A stretch of DNA of 64,000 nucleotides from Branchiostoma floridae (GCF_000003815.2 NC_049985.1:3492157-3556156), one strand, 5' to 3'. Shown: positions 45,173 through 57,712, counted from the first letter of the stretch. The notes: generated by a model from the sequence alone, not told the origin. Program-made: numbers and translations.

Positions 45173-47640
45173 CCAGTTTTGACTGTACCTTATTCCCAAC
45201 ATCCTTTCAGATCACTCCGGCCACAATATAGCTGCCAGAATCTCTCAACAGCAGCTGTCAACTCCGAGATATTGACCACCTCTAAATAAAGAACAAAGTG
45301 AAAACTTTTTAGTAGGCCTCAGATAATTTTTTCCCATTGGCACAAGCATCAAGAATTCTGTCTACAGTGACCACCTGTCCACAAGAACCAGATTTTCATC
45401 ATCTTCATCCTTGCCGCATATCAGTCAATGCTCACTGAGGCAGGCCGTCGTTGTTCTCCACAGTTTCTCATCATATGCTGTCCGTTGCACCCCCTCTCAA
45501 GTCAGACACATGCAATTCATCTCAGGCTTCACAGTTCTTGTCATGGCTTGTCCTCTCCTCTTTCTTCTTCCTGCAGGGCACCAGATTTTATTGTTCCCTC
45601 GAGCCGTACTCTTGACCAGTTTTGACTGTACCTTATTCCCAACATCCTTTCAGATCACTCTGGCCACAATATAGCTGCCAGAATCACTCAACAGCAGCTG
45701 TCAACTCCAAGATAAACCTCACAGCGGCGGCGGCGTGGAGCTCACACCCACACAGCGCCCAGGGGAGCGTGTCGTATCTTCAAGAATCCTGTCTACAGTG
45801 ACCACCTGTCCACAAGGAATATATTTTCATCATCATCATCCTTGCCACATATCAGTCAATGTTTACTGAGGTGGGCCGTCATTGTTCTCCACAGTTTTCT
45901 TATCAGATGCTGTCAATTGCACGCTCCCAGGTGCATTCCATCTCAGCAAGGTCTCGCTTCACAGTTCTCCGCCATGTCATGGCTTGCCTCTCCCCCTCTT
46001 TCTTCTTCCTGTCTGCTGCTGTCTGCTGCACCCCCTCTCAAGTCACATGCAATTCATCTCAGCAAGGTCTCACTTCACTGTTCTTCTCCATGTCATGGCT
46101 TGTCCCTCCTCTTTCTTCCTCCTGCTGGGCACCAGATTTTATTGTTCCCTCGAGCCGTACTCTTGACCAGTTTTGACTGTACCTTATTCCCAACATCCTT
46201 TCAGATCACTCTGGCCACAATATAGCTGCCAGAATCTCTCAACAGCAGCTGTCAACTCCGAGATATTGACCACCTCTAAATAGAGAACAAAGTGAAAACT
46301 TTTTGGTAGGCCTCAGATAATTTTTTTCCCATTGGCACAATCATCAGGAATTCTGTCTACAGTGACCACCTGTCAACAAGGACCAGATTTTCATCATCTT
46401 CATCCTCGCCTCATATCATGTTTACTGAGACAGGCCGTCGTTGTTCTCCACAGTTTCTCATCATATGCTGTCCGTTGCACCCCCTCTCAAGTCAGACACA
46501 TGCAATTCATCTCAGGCTTCACAGTTCTTGTCATGGCTTGTCCTCTCCTCTTTCTTCTCCCTGTTGGGCACCAGATTTTATTGTTCCCTCGAGCCGTACT
46601 CTTGACCAGTTTTGACTGTACCTTATTCCCAACATCCTTTCAGATCACTCCGGCCACAATATAGCTGCCAGAATCACTCAACAACCGCTGTCAACTCCAA
46701 GATATTTACCACCTTTAAATAAAGAAAATGAACATTTTGGTAGTCCTTGGAAGATTCTTCGCCATTGGCATAAGCATCAGGAATCCTGTCTATAGTGACC
46801 ACCTGTCAACAAGGACCAGATTTTCATCATCTTCATCCTTGACGCATATCAGTCAATGTTCACTGAGGCAGGCCGTCGTTGTTCTCCACAGTTTCTCATC
46901 ATATGCTGTCCGTTGCAGCCCCTCTCAAGTCAGACACACGCAATTCATCTCAGGCTTCACAGTTCTTGTCATGGCTTGTCTCCCCTCTTTCTTCTCCCTG
47001 CTGGGCACCAGATTTTATTGCTCCCTCGAGCCGTACTCTTGACCAGTTTTGACTGTACCTTATTCCCAACATCCTTTCAGATCACTCCGGCCACAATATA
47101 GCTGCCAGAATCTCTCAACAGCAGCTGTCAACTCCGAGATATTGACCACCTCTAAATAGAGAACAAAGTGAAAACTTTTTGGTAGGCCTCAGATAATTTT
47201 TTTCCCATTGGCACAATCATCAGGAATTCTGTCTACAGTGACCACCTGTCGACAAAGACCACCATCACCATCCTCGCCCCATGTGAGTCAATGTTTACTG
47301 AGGCAGGCCGTCATTGTTCTCCACAGTTTCTCATAATATGCTGTCCGTTGCACCCCCTCTCAAGTCAGACACATGCAATTCATCTCAGGCTTCACAGTTC
47401 TTGTCTTGGCTTGTCCCCCCCTCTTTCTTCTCCCTGCTGGGCACCAGATTTTATTGTTCCCTCGAGCCGTACTCTTGACCAGTTTTGACTGTACCTTATT
47501 CCCAACATCCTTTCAGATCACTCCAGCCACAATATAGCTGCCAGAATCACTCAACAGCAGCTGTCAACTCCGAGATAAACCTCACAGCGGCGGCGGCGTG
47601 GAGCTGACACCCACACAGCGCCCAGGGGAGCGTGTCGTAT
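45173..47640 (-). repeat. ~440-bp satellite derived from a retrotransposon ORF tail
   Basis: Unit starts (CAGTTTTGACTGTACC) at 45173, 45618, 46169, 46608, 47045 and 47479, spaced 434-445 bp except one 551-bp unit. On the minus strand each unit carries decayed coding sequence such as LVPSRRKKEEGQAMTWRRTV then KRDLAEMECTWERA, the C-terminal tail type of non-LTR retrotransposon ORFs, related to 59496-59710. Many plus-strand frames across the array are artefacts. A GC-rich end (CACAGCGGCGGCGGCGTGGA) occurs at 45720 and again at 47580, closing the array. Confidence 0.8.
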
Positions 47641-48104
47641 CTTCCCGCTCCCTCGTGGCAACCGTTGCTGGGATGATGCATGTGGCGTTCAGCGGGACAT
47701 TATCACCAGTCTCCACGGGTGCTGATGGACCTGCTGATGTGGCGTCTGGCACACTTAGGTTTGTTGTGGCGGGAAATACGACAATTTGATTTCCTGGGCT
47801 CAGATTTGGGCCACACTAATTCATTTCCCTGTTTTTTGGACATTCTGAGTTGAAAGTAGGTATAGTAAGTGGACATCATAAAAGCAGAGGGCGTGGAGGA
47901 AGACTTAGATTTGCTTTTCTGCTTAGAAGGCAGACAAGAGTCGGGAGCTATGATACGACTAGGTACCAGGCTATGTATTCACTTCATAAGACAGAGTGAA
48001 CCAAATCACATAATACATGGTTCAAGTGAAAGATTCTTTCATTAACTTCTTCTCTCTGTCATTTGTCTTAGCCAAGCACTGTACGCTGATGACAAAAAGG
48101 TGGT
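47641..48104. other. Array edge, no supported gene
   Basis: GC-rich for about 150 bp after the satellite (GTGGCAACCGTTGCTGGGAT), then a solo TIR left end at 47810. Confidence 0.45.
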
Positions 48105-48320
48105 TGTTATGTCCATTCTTGTCCCAAGAAACTATTCTATGAACGATGGTGGCATCTGTCCCTGGTGCTGAAAATGGTAAACAAAGACCTTTTTGCTGAA
48201 AAACAATCATGAGGTAAGCAATGTAATAGAATGTTGAAGGTTGTACTGTCCCCACTTTGCCAGAAACTGTACTATGAATGTTAGTGGCATCTTCCCTTGG
48301 TGCTGAAATTGTTGTTTCTG
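48105..48320 (+). repeat. Dispersed duplication, copy B
   Basis: Partner of 43730-43945, same orientation, 4.4 kb away, on the other side of the 440-bp satellite. Confidence 0.75.
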
Positions 48321-48474
48321 GTTTATACTTTGCCGTCCAAGCAAATTGAGTGGATGGAGCATTTTAAACACCAACATGCTTTAGCAATAGTTATTCAGGA
48401 ATTAAAAACTGGCACCCAACTGTTAATACTGCCTGTCCATGGTGCTGAAAATAGTATTGCGGTTGTTACATTTC

Positions 48475-48693
48475 TAAGACCACACTAATTCTTTTCCTGT
48501 TTTTGAACATTCTGGAGTAAGAATTAGCAGGTGGTCAAGATGAAAACAGAAGGTTGGGATAAAAAACAGACATCAGGAAAGAAAAAGACAGGAAGCAAAA
48601 CTTTTTTGTACTCAACAAACTGAGTGCAAAAAAATCACAATGGCACATCACTTTTCAAGTCCGTGAACCAAGGAATTAAATTGATATGGACTG
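48475..48693. mobile_element. GGCCACACCAATT-family TIR element
   Basis: CTAAGACCACACTAATTC on the left and TTAAATTGATATGGACTGA on the right. A related left end without partner is at about 47810. Confidence 0.55.
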
Positions 48694-49469
48694 ATCTATG
48701 CTGTCACCGTGATTGTAACATGCTATGTCATGATATGGGTGTCCATTGCTCTTTTTCTCTGTTAATTACTAAGGTAAATCTTACACATCTTAAAACGGTC
48801 TATCAGCATAGCACACTGTTGCACATAATAAAAATGAGATTGAAGAAAAATGTTTTGTCGATATTTCTGCTGCAGTCATTTGTCTCTCCGTTGAGGATAA
48901 TGCTTTTATCAGAGCAAAGTGTTGAGACATGTGTTTTGAGTGGTGATCTTTGCTTTATGGGCCTTATCATGGGCAGTCTTCCCTTCAGCTCCAAAGTGTA
49001 ATAATGTGAAATCACACATGTGAACTGATAGAGGTGTGAAACGACTTGTGGACATCTTTTCCTTCTAACCATGTCAATACATTACCGCTATAGCCGAAAG
49101 TGTCTTTAGGCCACATCAATTTAATTTCTTTGTTTGCAGATTTTATTTTTCATCAAAATTTGAGAAACAACAAATCATATTGACATGGCCTGATATAAAG
49201 AAAAAACTTGACAGACTGAAAAATTTGTTATCAAGAGATACAATAGAAGTCTCTATATAGTCAGCACTTGAAGTAAATGACAAGTTGTTTGACGCTAGAA
49301 AACCATCTCCATCTTGTGCCAGTGAACTGAATAGATGTGCTTTGCCCGCGGGCAGTTATATCAGCCCATTGATACATCTGTACAGATACAGATGTGGCGA
49401 GTTCTCCTGAGTGATTGTTGCGGTTCCTGTGGCCATCTTATCTCCCTGCCGCACCCCCGATGGGGTCTA
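48694..49469. other. No supported gene
   Basis: A 125-codon plus frame (48624-49001) starts inside a TIR element and shows no domain. The minimal hairpin element 49106-49193 follows. GC-richer from 49330. Confidence 0.45.
49106..49193. mobile_element. Minimal 88-bp hairpin member of the GGCCACACCAATT family
   Basis: Both terminal repeats face each other with almost no interior (TTTAGGCCACATCAATTTAA ... ATCATATTGACATGGCCTGA). It shows that the TIRs alone can exist as a unit. Confidence 0.6.
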
Positions 49470-51060
49470 GACACTGCCATTCTCCTCCTGCTGAGCTGTC
49501 TCAAGCTCCTGGAGACGAGCCAAGGAGGATTGTGCGGACAGAGGGGTGAGAAATGTTTTCTCAAAGCTGTTTCAGTTCAGTTCAGTTAATCATTAAAGCA
49601 GTGACACCAGGCTCCACACAAGGATTTTCTCATCATGCTCTCAAAGCTGTTTAGTTCAATTCAGTTCAGTTCAGTTCATCATCAAAGCAGTGACACCATC
49701 CTCCCCGCAAGTTCCTGTCCAGCATCGCAGAGTGGAGTTTGTCATCCTGACACCCTCCTGTATGGAGATTGGGCATTTTTGAAAGGAGTCATCCAAGGAT
49801 TGTATATGAAGGGGTGAAAAATGCTTGTTTTTCAGGTTTTCTCAGCTTTTCATCAGTTCAGTTCATTGTAAAAGTGACACTAAGTTCCTATCCAGGATGA
49901 CAGAGCAGTGGTCTTTTGTTCTCCTGAAAGCTGTATGCAAATTCAATACTCAAGCTCAAACTGCTGGAGATGAGCCAGGAAGGATTGTGTGGACGGAGGG
50001 TTGAAAAAACGTTTTCTCAGGTTCTTCTAAAGCTGTTCAGTTCATTTCAGTTCATCGTCAAAGAGGTGATACAAGGCTCCCGAAAAGTTCAGCATGACAG
50101 ATCATCATCCTTCTCAAAGCTTTTCATCAGTTCAGTTCACTGTAGAAGTGACACTAAGTTCCTGTCCAGCATGACAGAGTGGAGTTTGTCATCCTGACAT
50201 CCTCCTGTATAGACATTTTAGGCATTTTTAAAGGAGTCATCCAAGGATTGTACTTGAAGAAGGATGAATTTTTTTCAGGTTTTTCAAGGCTATTAAGTTC
50301 AGTTCATCAAGGTGATAAAAGGCTCCCAAAAAATTCAGCATGACAGATCATCATCCTGAACTCAGGTTTTCTCAAAGCTTTTCATCAGTTCAGTTCATAA
50401 TAGAAGAAGGGACACTAAGTTCCTGTACAGCATGACAGGGCGAAGTTTGTCATCCCTAAGTGCTGTGTCTTCGAGAAGGCTGTAGGCAAATTTATTACTT
50501 CTTGAAGGAGTCATCCAAGGCTACTACCTTATGTAGGACTGTGCATGGGTAGGGATGAAAAATGTTTCTATTTCAGGTTTTCTAAAATCTTTTCATCAGT
50601 TCAGTCCATCATAGAAGAAGTGACACTAAGATCCTGTCCAGCATGACAGTGTGTAGTTTGTCATCCAGAAGTCCTGTGTTCTCCTGAAAGTGTTTGGAAA
50701 TTCAACGGTCAAATTCAAACTCCTGGAGACAAGCCAACGAGGATTGTGTGAACGGAGGGGGGAAAAATGTTTTTTTTCCAGGTTTTCTTCAAGCTCTTCA
50801 GTTCAATTCAGTTCATCATCAAAGAGGTGATACAAGGCTACCAAAAAGTTCAGCATGACAGATCATCCTCCTGAAGTCAGTTTTTCTCAAATCTTTTCAT
50901 CAGTGTTCAGTACATCATAGAAGAAGTGACACTAAGTTATGTCCAGCATGACAGGGCAGAGTTTGTCATCCCAAAGTCCTGTGTCCTCCTGAAAGCTGCA
51001 TGCAGATTTATTATTTCTTGAAGAAGTCAAACAAGGTTACTGTTTGTGGAGTCATCTAAG
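49470..51060. repeat. Degenerate composite tandem array
   Basis: Repeated CAGTTCAGTTCATCAT, GTGACACTAAGTTCCTGTCC, AGCATGACAG, TTTGTCATCC and CTGGAGACGAGCCAAGGAGG (49490, 49960, 50715). The leftmost GC-rich copy has short open frames on both strands, e.g. minus 49467-49508 after a pyrimidine-rich CAG, but the segment is itself repeated, so no exon is claimed. Confidence 0.55.
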
Positions 51061-51249
51061 GACTGTGGAGGGAGATGGGTGAAAATATTTGTGCAAAGTT
51101 GGTTACTTTCCATTTCAGTGTTTTTCTGAAAACTCCACCCAAATTTGATTGACATTACTGAATGAGTGCCTAAACACTTGATAAAACAGAGTAGCTCATA
51201 GACACAACTTTCTGAATCAACTTTTATTTCCTTCTGCAAGCCCACGTTA

Positions 51250-51470
51250 AATAATATGTTCTTGGTTCTTGGATTTTTTTTTAAATATGCTTAACAAGAA
51301 AATCATTGAAAACAAAGCTTTAGGAGCAGATTCATGCCTTGGTGGACTTAGTTTTATGCCAAAGATATTGAAGTTTTCCTCCCTGCTTGCTACTTTTACA
51401 ATGTCTGCTTGCTATGCATTTCATGAAAAGTCTGGCAACTGAGGAAATAAATGTGTGTGGCCGTAGTACC
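51250..51470. mobile_element. GGCCACACCAATT-family TIR element, decayed
   Basis: Left part GTTCTTGGTTCTTGGATTTT, internal GCTTAACAAGAAAATCATTG and CTTGGTGGACTTAGTTTTAT, right end AAATGTGTGTGGCCGTAG. Confidence 0.5.
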
Positions 51471-52365
51471 TATCAAACTATGTTGGATTTGTGTGCAGTT
51501 TCAGTTTGTACGTGTCAAACATATTTCCATCACTCAAAGTGAGAGTAATGGCGTGTGGTACTTTCCTAGATGACTGTGATGATTGGAGTGGATATAAGTT
51601 ATACTGCTGATTGTAATCTTAACCACAATCTCAACTTCACATCTTCAAAGGGAATGGTCGTACATGATTGAATGAGGCATTGGAATGAGTTTATATTTAT
51701 AGACTGCAAGGCCACTGGCCATTCAGACAAGCAACAAGTTACAATATCCTCTGGTGTGTTAAATGAGTGCCCAAAAATGAATGACTTTTGAAGGAATAAA
51801 TGATAGATTTTTTGCATCAGATCGTCCTGTTTTGTTGTGTGTTATCCTCTTCCATTTGACATATTCTTTAGATGTTAAGATGGTAGTTGGTAAGATAGAT
51901 CTACACTTTCAGGACATGTTTTTTCCATTGGTACTTTCTGATTTATCGAGAACAGTACCAGACTCATAACTTTGCCCAGCATCCATTACAAGTAGTCAGT
52001 ATATTACCGTTCCCTGCATGGTAGACCATTTACACGGCCCCAAGAGTTTATTCCAGTCTCTTGATACAGTTACCGTAGAAATGTTATGATCGCACTTTTA
52101 TTGCTCACGACGGTGTCTATTTCCATGGCAACACAGGAAATTCCTGGGGCCACATCAGTTTAATTTGTTGGCTCTCGGATCTAATGAAAGTACGCTTAAG
52201 TGGAAAAATACACTTTGATAAAAACATAGACAAAGAATATGTCAGATTATAATGAAAACATAGACAAAGAATATGTCAGAACGGATAATATTTCGTCATT
52301 CCATTATCATAGCTTGATCACATTTTGGTTCTGCACTGTGCTGCACCTAGTCTCTACCAGACTCC
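51471..52365. other. No gene seen
   Basis: AT-rich; solo GGCCACATC family left end at 52145 and a short direct repeat GACAAAGAATATGTCAGA (52213 and 52262). Confidence 0.55.
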
Positions 52366-52504
52366 GGGTTGCTGGAAAACCATAGAAATGGAACAAATAA
52401 ACAATCTTTATTGACACGACAAATATACTGTTCCCTGGCCGGCTACACTCCTCTGGCCGGCTTACTCCTCTATTTGTTCCATCTCTACGGTTTTCCAGCC
52501 ACCC
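52366..52504. repeat. 34-base inverted repeat pair
   Basis: Arms 52366-52399 and 52471-52504 match at 31 of 34 positions around a 71-base spacer that itself repeats GGCCGGCT. Likely a small fold-back element. Confidence 0.6.
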
Positions 52505-52539
52505 AGAGTACTATGCTGCACCCACAGCCCTCAGGTACT

Positions 52540-53400
52540 ACATGTAGGTTGCCCCAAGTGGCTACTATAGAATAGATGGCTTCCAAATTGATAAAGACAA
52601 AGAATATGTCAGTTAGAACTGAAAGTCTTCTGTCACTGAGTTATTGTAGTTTGACCATTTTGTTTCTTCATAGTGACCAATTCTGTGCTGCATCCATATC
52701 ATTCAGGTCTCCTCTGGTGGTGTCCATAGAAAGGATGACTGTCAAATTGATGAAGAATATGTCACTTAGAACTGAAAGTCTAGTTTCATCATTTCTTTCT
52801 GTATAGTGAGCAATTCTGTGCTACTTCATATTCTTCGGGTCACCCCAAGTTGCAACTATAGGGTACATGGCTACTAGATTGATAAAGACAAAGCATATGT
52901 CAGTTAGAACTGAAAGTCTTCCACCACTGAGGTATCGTAGTTTGACAATTGTTTCTGAGTAATTCTGCACTGCATCAATTAAACTCTGAGGTCCCCTGTG
53001 GTGGTATCCACAGAAAGGATGGCTGTCAAATTGATGAAGAATATGAAACACTCAGAACTGAAAGTCTAGTTTCATCATTTTCCCTTTTTCTTTTGGTATA
53101 GTGGGCAATTCGGTACTACATTCATCTGTTTTAGTGGTATTTATTGTAAGAATGACTTCTGAATTGATGCCTATTTTCATCATTTTGTTCTTGTATAGTG
53201 AGCAATTCTGTGCTACATCCATCTTATTCAGGCCCCATTTAGTGGTTAATCTACAGCAGCAATGACTGCTGAATTGATGGAGAAAATGTCTAGTTTCATC
53301 ATTTTGTTACTGTATTGTGAGGAATTCTGTTCTGCATCTGCAGTCTTTAGGACTTTTCAATGGCTGCCTTAGATAAGATGACTGTACAAGATTCATGTCT
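52540..53400. repeat. ~130-bp units in ~280-bp higher-order array
   Basis: Units share GAAGAATATGTCAGTTAGAA, CTGAAAGTCTAGTTTCATCA and AGTGAGCAATTCTGTGCT; 52540-52810 and 52830-53090 are the two best double units, decaying to 53400. Confidence 0.65.
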
Positions 53401-53439
53401 CCACCTTAAGGCTTCCTAGATACTGTCCCAACGAGGCGA

Positions 53440-53780
53440 GCAGAAGCTAGGACATGATAAACTAACCCTGCAGTTATTCGCACAATGGTACGAGATAGAC
53501 GCAGCGCAAATCTTGCGAGGGAGAGCGACGCGGACTAATTTCTCCCTTCCCTGATTCATGTATCGGCTTCGCACGTTATGATTCCGTAAGACGATACACT
53601 TTTGTTACCGCGGCGGTTTGACGAATGGCCGGGAAGCGACGCAGCAAAAACTCGATTGCGGCAACTGCAGATAGAAGGGGAAGGAAAGTGGGGTCGTGTT
53701 GGGGACATTCCTCACCTGCTCGACCTCCCCGCCCACAGGTCCAAACATTAGCGAGTGCCAGACAGGAACGGACGGATTGC
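53440..53780 (-). other. CpG-rich block with splice-like sites, possible exon(s) or regulatory DNA
   Basis: This stretch is much richer in GC and CpG than its surroundings and is not visibly repeated. On the minus strand a pyrimidine-rich acceptor (CTTCCCCTTCTATCTGCAG) precedes about 56 bases that read AAIEFLLRRFPAIRQTAA in one frame before GTAACA, and a CAGGTGAGG donor lies 51 bases upstream. The plus strand also has an acceptor-like CCTCCCCGCCCACAG at 53738. Strand and role are undecided; it could be a promoter or enhancer. Confidence 0.3.
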
Positions 53781-54037
53781 CACTAGTTGGGTTATAGGAT
53801 CTTATAGGAGGAAACTGTATTTTGATGTGTGAAAGGCCAAAGAAATTTGTGTCCTTGGTTCCCAATTTGAAGTGAAAACTTAGCAAGAGGCAAAGAATTT
53901 AAAACTAAGGGCTAACGAAACAACTTGTATCTGACAGTTAGCAAGAGTATTAGATGTAAGGTTAAAACAAAGGGCTAAAAGAAAAACTTGCAACTGACCA
54001 TATATATAATATATCTATATCTATATATATATATATG

Positions 54038-54343
54038 ATCACACCTGGTCAATTCATTGGTTCTCGAGTTTAAAAAAATATGGCCACGTGAAAAAAGATA
54101 GTTAAAAAGACCAGGTTTATGCCATTAACTTTCCTCAATTGAAATTTTCCTTCTTGCCCTCTACTTTATGATATCTACTTGTAGTATTTTTGTCTAAAAA
54201 TCAGAAATTTTGAATTTCAAATTGTTACAAGGCCAAGATTAAGGGCTGAGAGGAAAACTCGCATCTGACCACATTTACTTCCTGAAAGCCTGTACTAATG
54301 TATTAAAATCTGAGAGCCAACAAATTAAATTGGTGTTGCCCTA
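54038..54343. mobile_element. GGCCACACCAATT-family TIR element
   Basis: Left CACACCTGGTCAATTCATTG, right AAATTAAATTGGTGTTGCCC. It directly follows an (AT)n tract (53996-54037). Confidence 0.6.
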
Positions 54344-54714
54344 GACAGGCACAGATTAATTTGTCAACAGTTTGGTTACAAGAGACTGCAGTGGCTGTTG
54401 TATGAAAGACTGAGCTTTTGCAGCATCAGAAAAATGTGTATCGGCTGCTCTGCTCTTTTATCAAATACGATATGTGAAATGCAGGAAATACACCTGGCAG
54501 GGCACATCCACGTTGACTGATGCTCCTCAGGTGTGCAAAGGTGTGTACAGGTGCTGTCTGAAGTCTCATCTCCCAACTAGAGAAAGGACAAGAATCACAG
54601 GAAGTGAGATAAGGCTCTTAGAATCTAGAAGCCCACCTGATGACAGCATTGATCCATCTGATGTTTGTTTGTTGTGTTTGGATTTCATTCCTTCTGCTTA
54701 ACAGCATGTTCTCG

Positions 54715-55110
54715 AGTGTGTTTCTTCTGATATCGGATAATCAGCTTCAATGAAAACAGGAAATGACAACAAATCATAGGAACTCCTAGTGCTGACTAGG
54801 AACTTTGTCATCTTTAGAAAGCAAAATGGTTTTCTTTGCTGAGAGGGTTCCCATTTCATTGTTTCTCCTCCGCTGAATGTTCCCTATCTGAAATGAGTGT
54901 GTTTTATTTGATGTCGGATAATCAGCTACAGCAAAAACAGGAAATGAAAACAAGTCATAGGAACGGCCAGCAGGCTGAAACAAAAGGATTGCTTACTATG
55001 AACTTTGTCATCTTTAAAAAGCAAAATGGTTTTCTTTGCTGAGAGGGTTCCCATTCTAATACTGGATAATCAGCCTCAAGAAAAACATTGAAAGAAAACA
55101 GAAAATATGA
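54715..55110. repeat. ~190-bp tandem, about 2.5 units
   Basis: Units share GATGTCGGATAATCAGCT, AAACAGGAAATGAAAACA, CTTTGTCATCTTTAAAAAGC and GCTGAGAGGGTTCCCAT. Confidence 0.75.
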
Positions 55111-57049
55111 AAGGAAAAACAAGCTGACTAGGAATTTCATTCTGGCCTGAGGTGGTTTTCACTGCTTGAGAGAGTGTTTAAAAAATATGTGTAGTAGGAA
55201 AAGTCAACAGTAAGCAAAACAGGAAGCAAGAGTATGTTGCAGGAATCTAGGAAATGTGGGCTTTAGGATAATGATGACACCTGTTTTAAGAGGGGACTGA
55301 GATCTAGAGGAGAAGTTTTCTTTGCTGATAGAGTGGTATGACTACCAGTAGTACTGGCTTAATCAGCATTACACACCATACAGGGAAGTAGCTAGGAAAG
55401 ACAACACTGCTCACCCAAACGTTTGATTAGTTGCCACAGTTGTATATTTATTGTGTATCTACTAAAAGTGGTACTGAAAGCAATGCAAGCTTTTCAATTT
55501 CTTAGATATCTGTTTTCTTATCAAATTTTCTCCTCAAGTTATTTTCTAACAAAGTTTTGTCAAGATGTAACGTTACTTACTGACAACTCCTTACATACTC
55601 CTTCGTACAGCTAATTCAATAGACAAAAATAAGTGCACTAAGTCTTCATTGAGCAATCTCTCATGTATTTGATAGTGTAATTATCGCAAACCACAAAGGA
55701 ATTGAGCAAACTACAGGTATACACCTCACACAGCAGGTGGCACAGTGACACAGGTGCCGCGTCTGTCTGGAATCTGGCTTGACAGTTGTTTAAACGGCAT
55801 GACTCGCCAGGAATGTCAAACAAAGGCTTTGTTTTCCCGTGTTTAGGAAATAAACGGCTCAGGTCACATCCTGCCCTCTGACAGGTGGTCGGCAAAAAAC
55901 AAAAAATTTTTCCTACAATCACAAACGAAGCTGATTAGAGCAATATGATATGCCAGGATATCAAGTTACTGTAACTTAAGAAGCAGTTTCGCAGGAAATT
56001 GGTATGGGAGGAATTTAGGAAAACCACCTTTGATCCAGCTGTATTTGGAGAATTCTAATATTGGGTTTCTGTCTCATTGAGCAATATATTGAGTAATTGT
56101 CAGTGATGCTGATCCAATTGTCTGGGCGATATCTTTGAATTTCATACCAGCCGCTATTAAAAGAAGAAAGAAAATGTGGCTGTGATGGTAACATAACTGT
56201 CTGCCACTGACAGGTTTTAAGCTACCTGAAGATGACAGCATATGCCAGTGTTCATCTTCATCAATATACGGTTTAACCGCCCTTCGTTATAACACACCAG
56301 CTTTGCAGGCCTGGGATGCGACAGCAACTGGTTATATTACACTATAAACAGTAAACCGACCAATCACACCTAAACTTTGCCAATCTAACTGTAGTGCTGA
56401 TTAAGCTATCTACTGTAATAAGGATGTTCCTATACAGTACTTGGTGGAAAAGAGTTGTCACTCTACGATAGTTTTTAATCAGCACTGTTGACACAGTTCC
56501 TGGTCAAAGGAGAAGAAAACAACACCCATACTTTTTTTAGGCTGACAAAGAAAAATATGCAAGAAAAAGTTGTATCATTGACACTTTAAAGACGCCGGAT
56601 GGCTGTCATAAACATCAAACTGTTTCCAAAATCATATCCAGTTGCAATGAGACTCACTGCTTTTTGGCTTATCCAAGAAAAGGGCAGTCACTACAATGTA
56701 TTACATAATGTTACAAGCACTGTACAAGCCTGATACACTTTTCTCATCTTGGTGGGAGTCCTTTTCTGACTCACAGGGTTTTCTCTGCTTTGCAAACACC
56801 TATCCGTAGGTGTGAGGGCTTTATTTGTCTTCAGTGGTTAAACACGACCGACTCTCTTTGAAGGGATTGTGCACGTCTGTCAGGCCCTTGTTTTCCCTCG
56901 CTTTGTTTGTGGTTTGCTGAAACACTTGGCGAACACGGTTTAGCACACAACCGGTCACTAAGGTCAGGGTAAACTTTCCTCAGTTTTCCACCTTGCTGTT
57001 ACAAAGAGGTAATGAGTGGCCTCTGACAGGACCAAAGCTCCAGTTTCAC
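55111..57049. other. No gene seen
   Basis: Apart from the CR1-like remnant 56266-56480, unique AT-rich DNA. 55700-55900 is slightly GC-richer, with short minus-strand frames and no recognised domain. Confidence 0.5.
56266..56480 (-). mobile_element. Decayed 3' end of the same CR1-like family
   Basis: This stretch aligns with 17571-17760: the CGGTTATACC-type 3' UTR, the sequence complementary to the ORF end, and part of the terminal coding region. Many substitutions remove the frame. It shows that the family in intron 1 of copy 1 is dispersed locally. Confidence 0.7.
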
Positions 57050-57400
57050 CCATTAGGCCACACAGAGTTAATACTGTGGGTCACGTCATTGCAGACTCCA
57101 AATCTGGTATGAGAAGAAAGAAATATTGCGAGGAAACCCAATATACATTGCTTATTTTGAAGACTAAATTTTGCGTAAATTGTGACACAAATGGGTTGAT
57201 AAGAATATGGTGATAAGACCAATGATACCATTAGTCCACACAGTGTTGATTATATGGAACACAGCTTTGTAGACTCCAAATCTGATGTGAGGGAAAAAAT
57301 ATGTTGGAAGACAATGATGATTAATTTGAAAATGAAGTCTCAGCATAATGTGACAAGAATTGGTCATGATCAGCAAGAATACAAATTTTAAGAAATGACC
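57050..57400. repeat. ~180-bp tandem, two units
   Basis: Both units have CCACACAGTGTTGAT, GACTCCAAATCTG and GAAACCCAATATACATTG-like parts; diverged. Confidence 0.55.
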
Positions 57401-57524
57401 AAAGAAACTTTGACGAAAGGAAAATGACATCAAAGGTTGTGATAGACCTTTTGCTTCTAATTGCTATATATCTTAAGATATATCTTCTTCGTAGCAACTT
57501 TTAAAATTGTTTTCTCATATCTCC

Positions 57525-57712
57525 AGGCTGGCTACACAAATTTATTTCCTACTTCTTAGACACTTTAAGGTGAAAGTTAGCAAAAAGAGTAAAAACAGAG
57601 GGCAGGGACGACAAGAACAAGCTTTGTTTTTATTGATAATGTACAATGTATTTCCAGTCCAGCATATTTCTTTATAGATTAGACCTGACAAGTCAGATTG
57701 GCGCAGCCTTAC
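57525..57712. mobile_element. GGCCACACCAATT-family TIR element, decayed
   Basis: Left GGCTGGCTACACAAATTTAT, right AGTCAGATTGGCGCAGCCTT. Internal AAAAACAGAGGGCAGGGA matches other members. Further solo ends are seen near 3465, 10369, 21418, 28905, 29308, 31488, 32315 and 52145. Confidence 0.45.

Noticed and set aside
45411-47488. Series of 65-127-codon plus-strand frames with similar proteins
   Set aside because: They are translations of the 440-bp satellite; the recognisable protein remnant is on the other strand and broken by stops.
48624-49001. 125-codon plus frame
   Set aside because: Begins in a TIR element, has no recognised domain and no splice or codon support.
49467-49508. Possible last exon ELETAQQEENGSV on the minus strand
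   Set aside because: Lies in a segment that is itself repeated at about 49960 and 50715, so the open frame is not meaningful.
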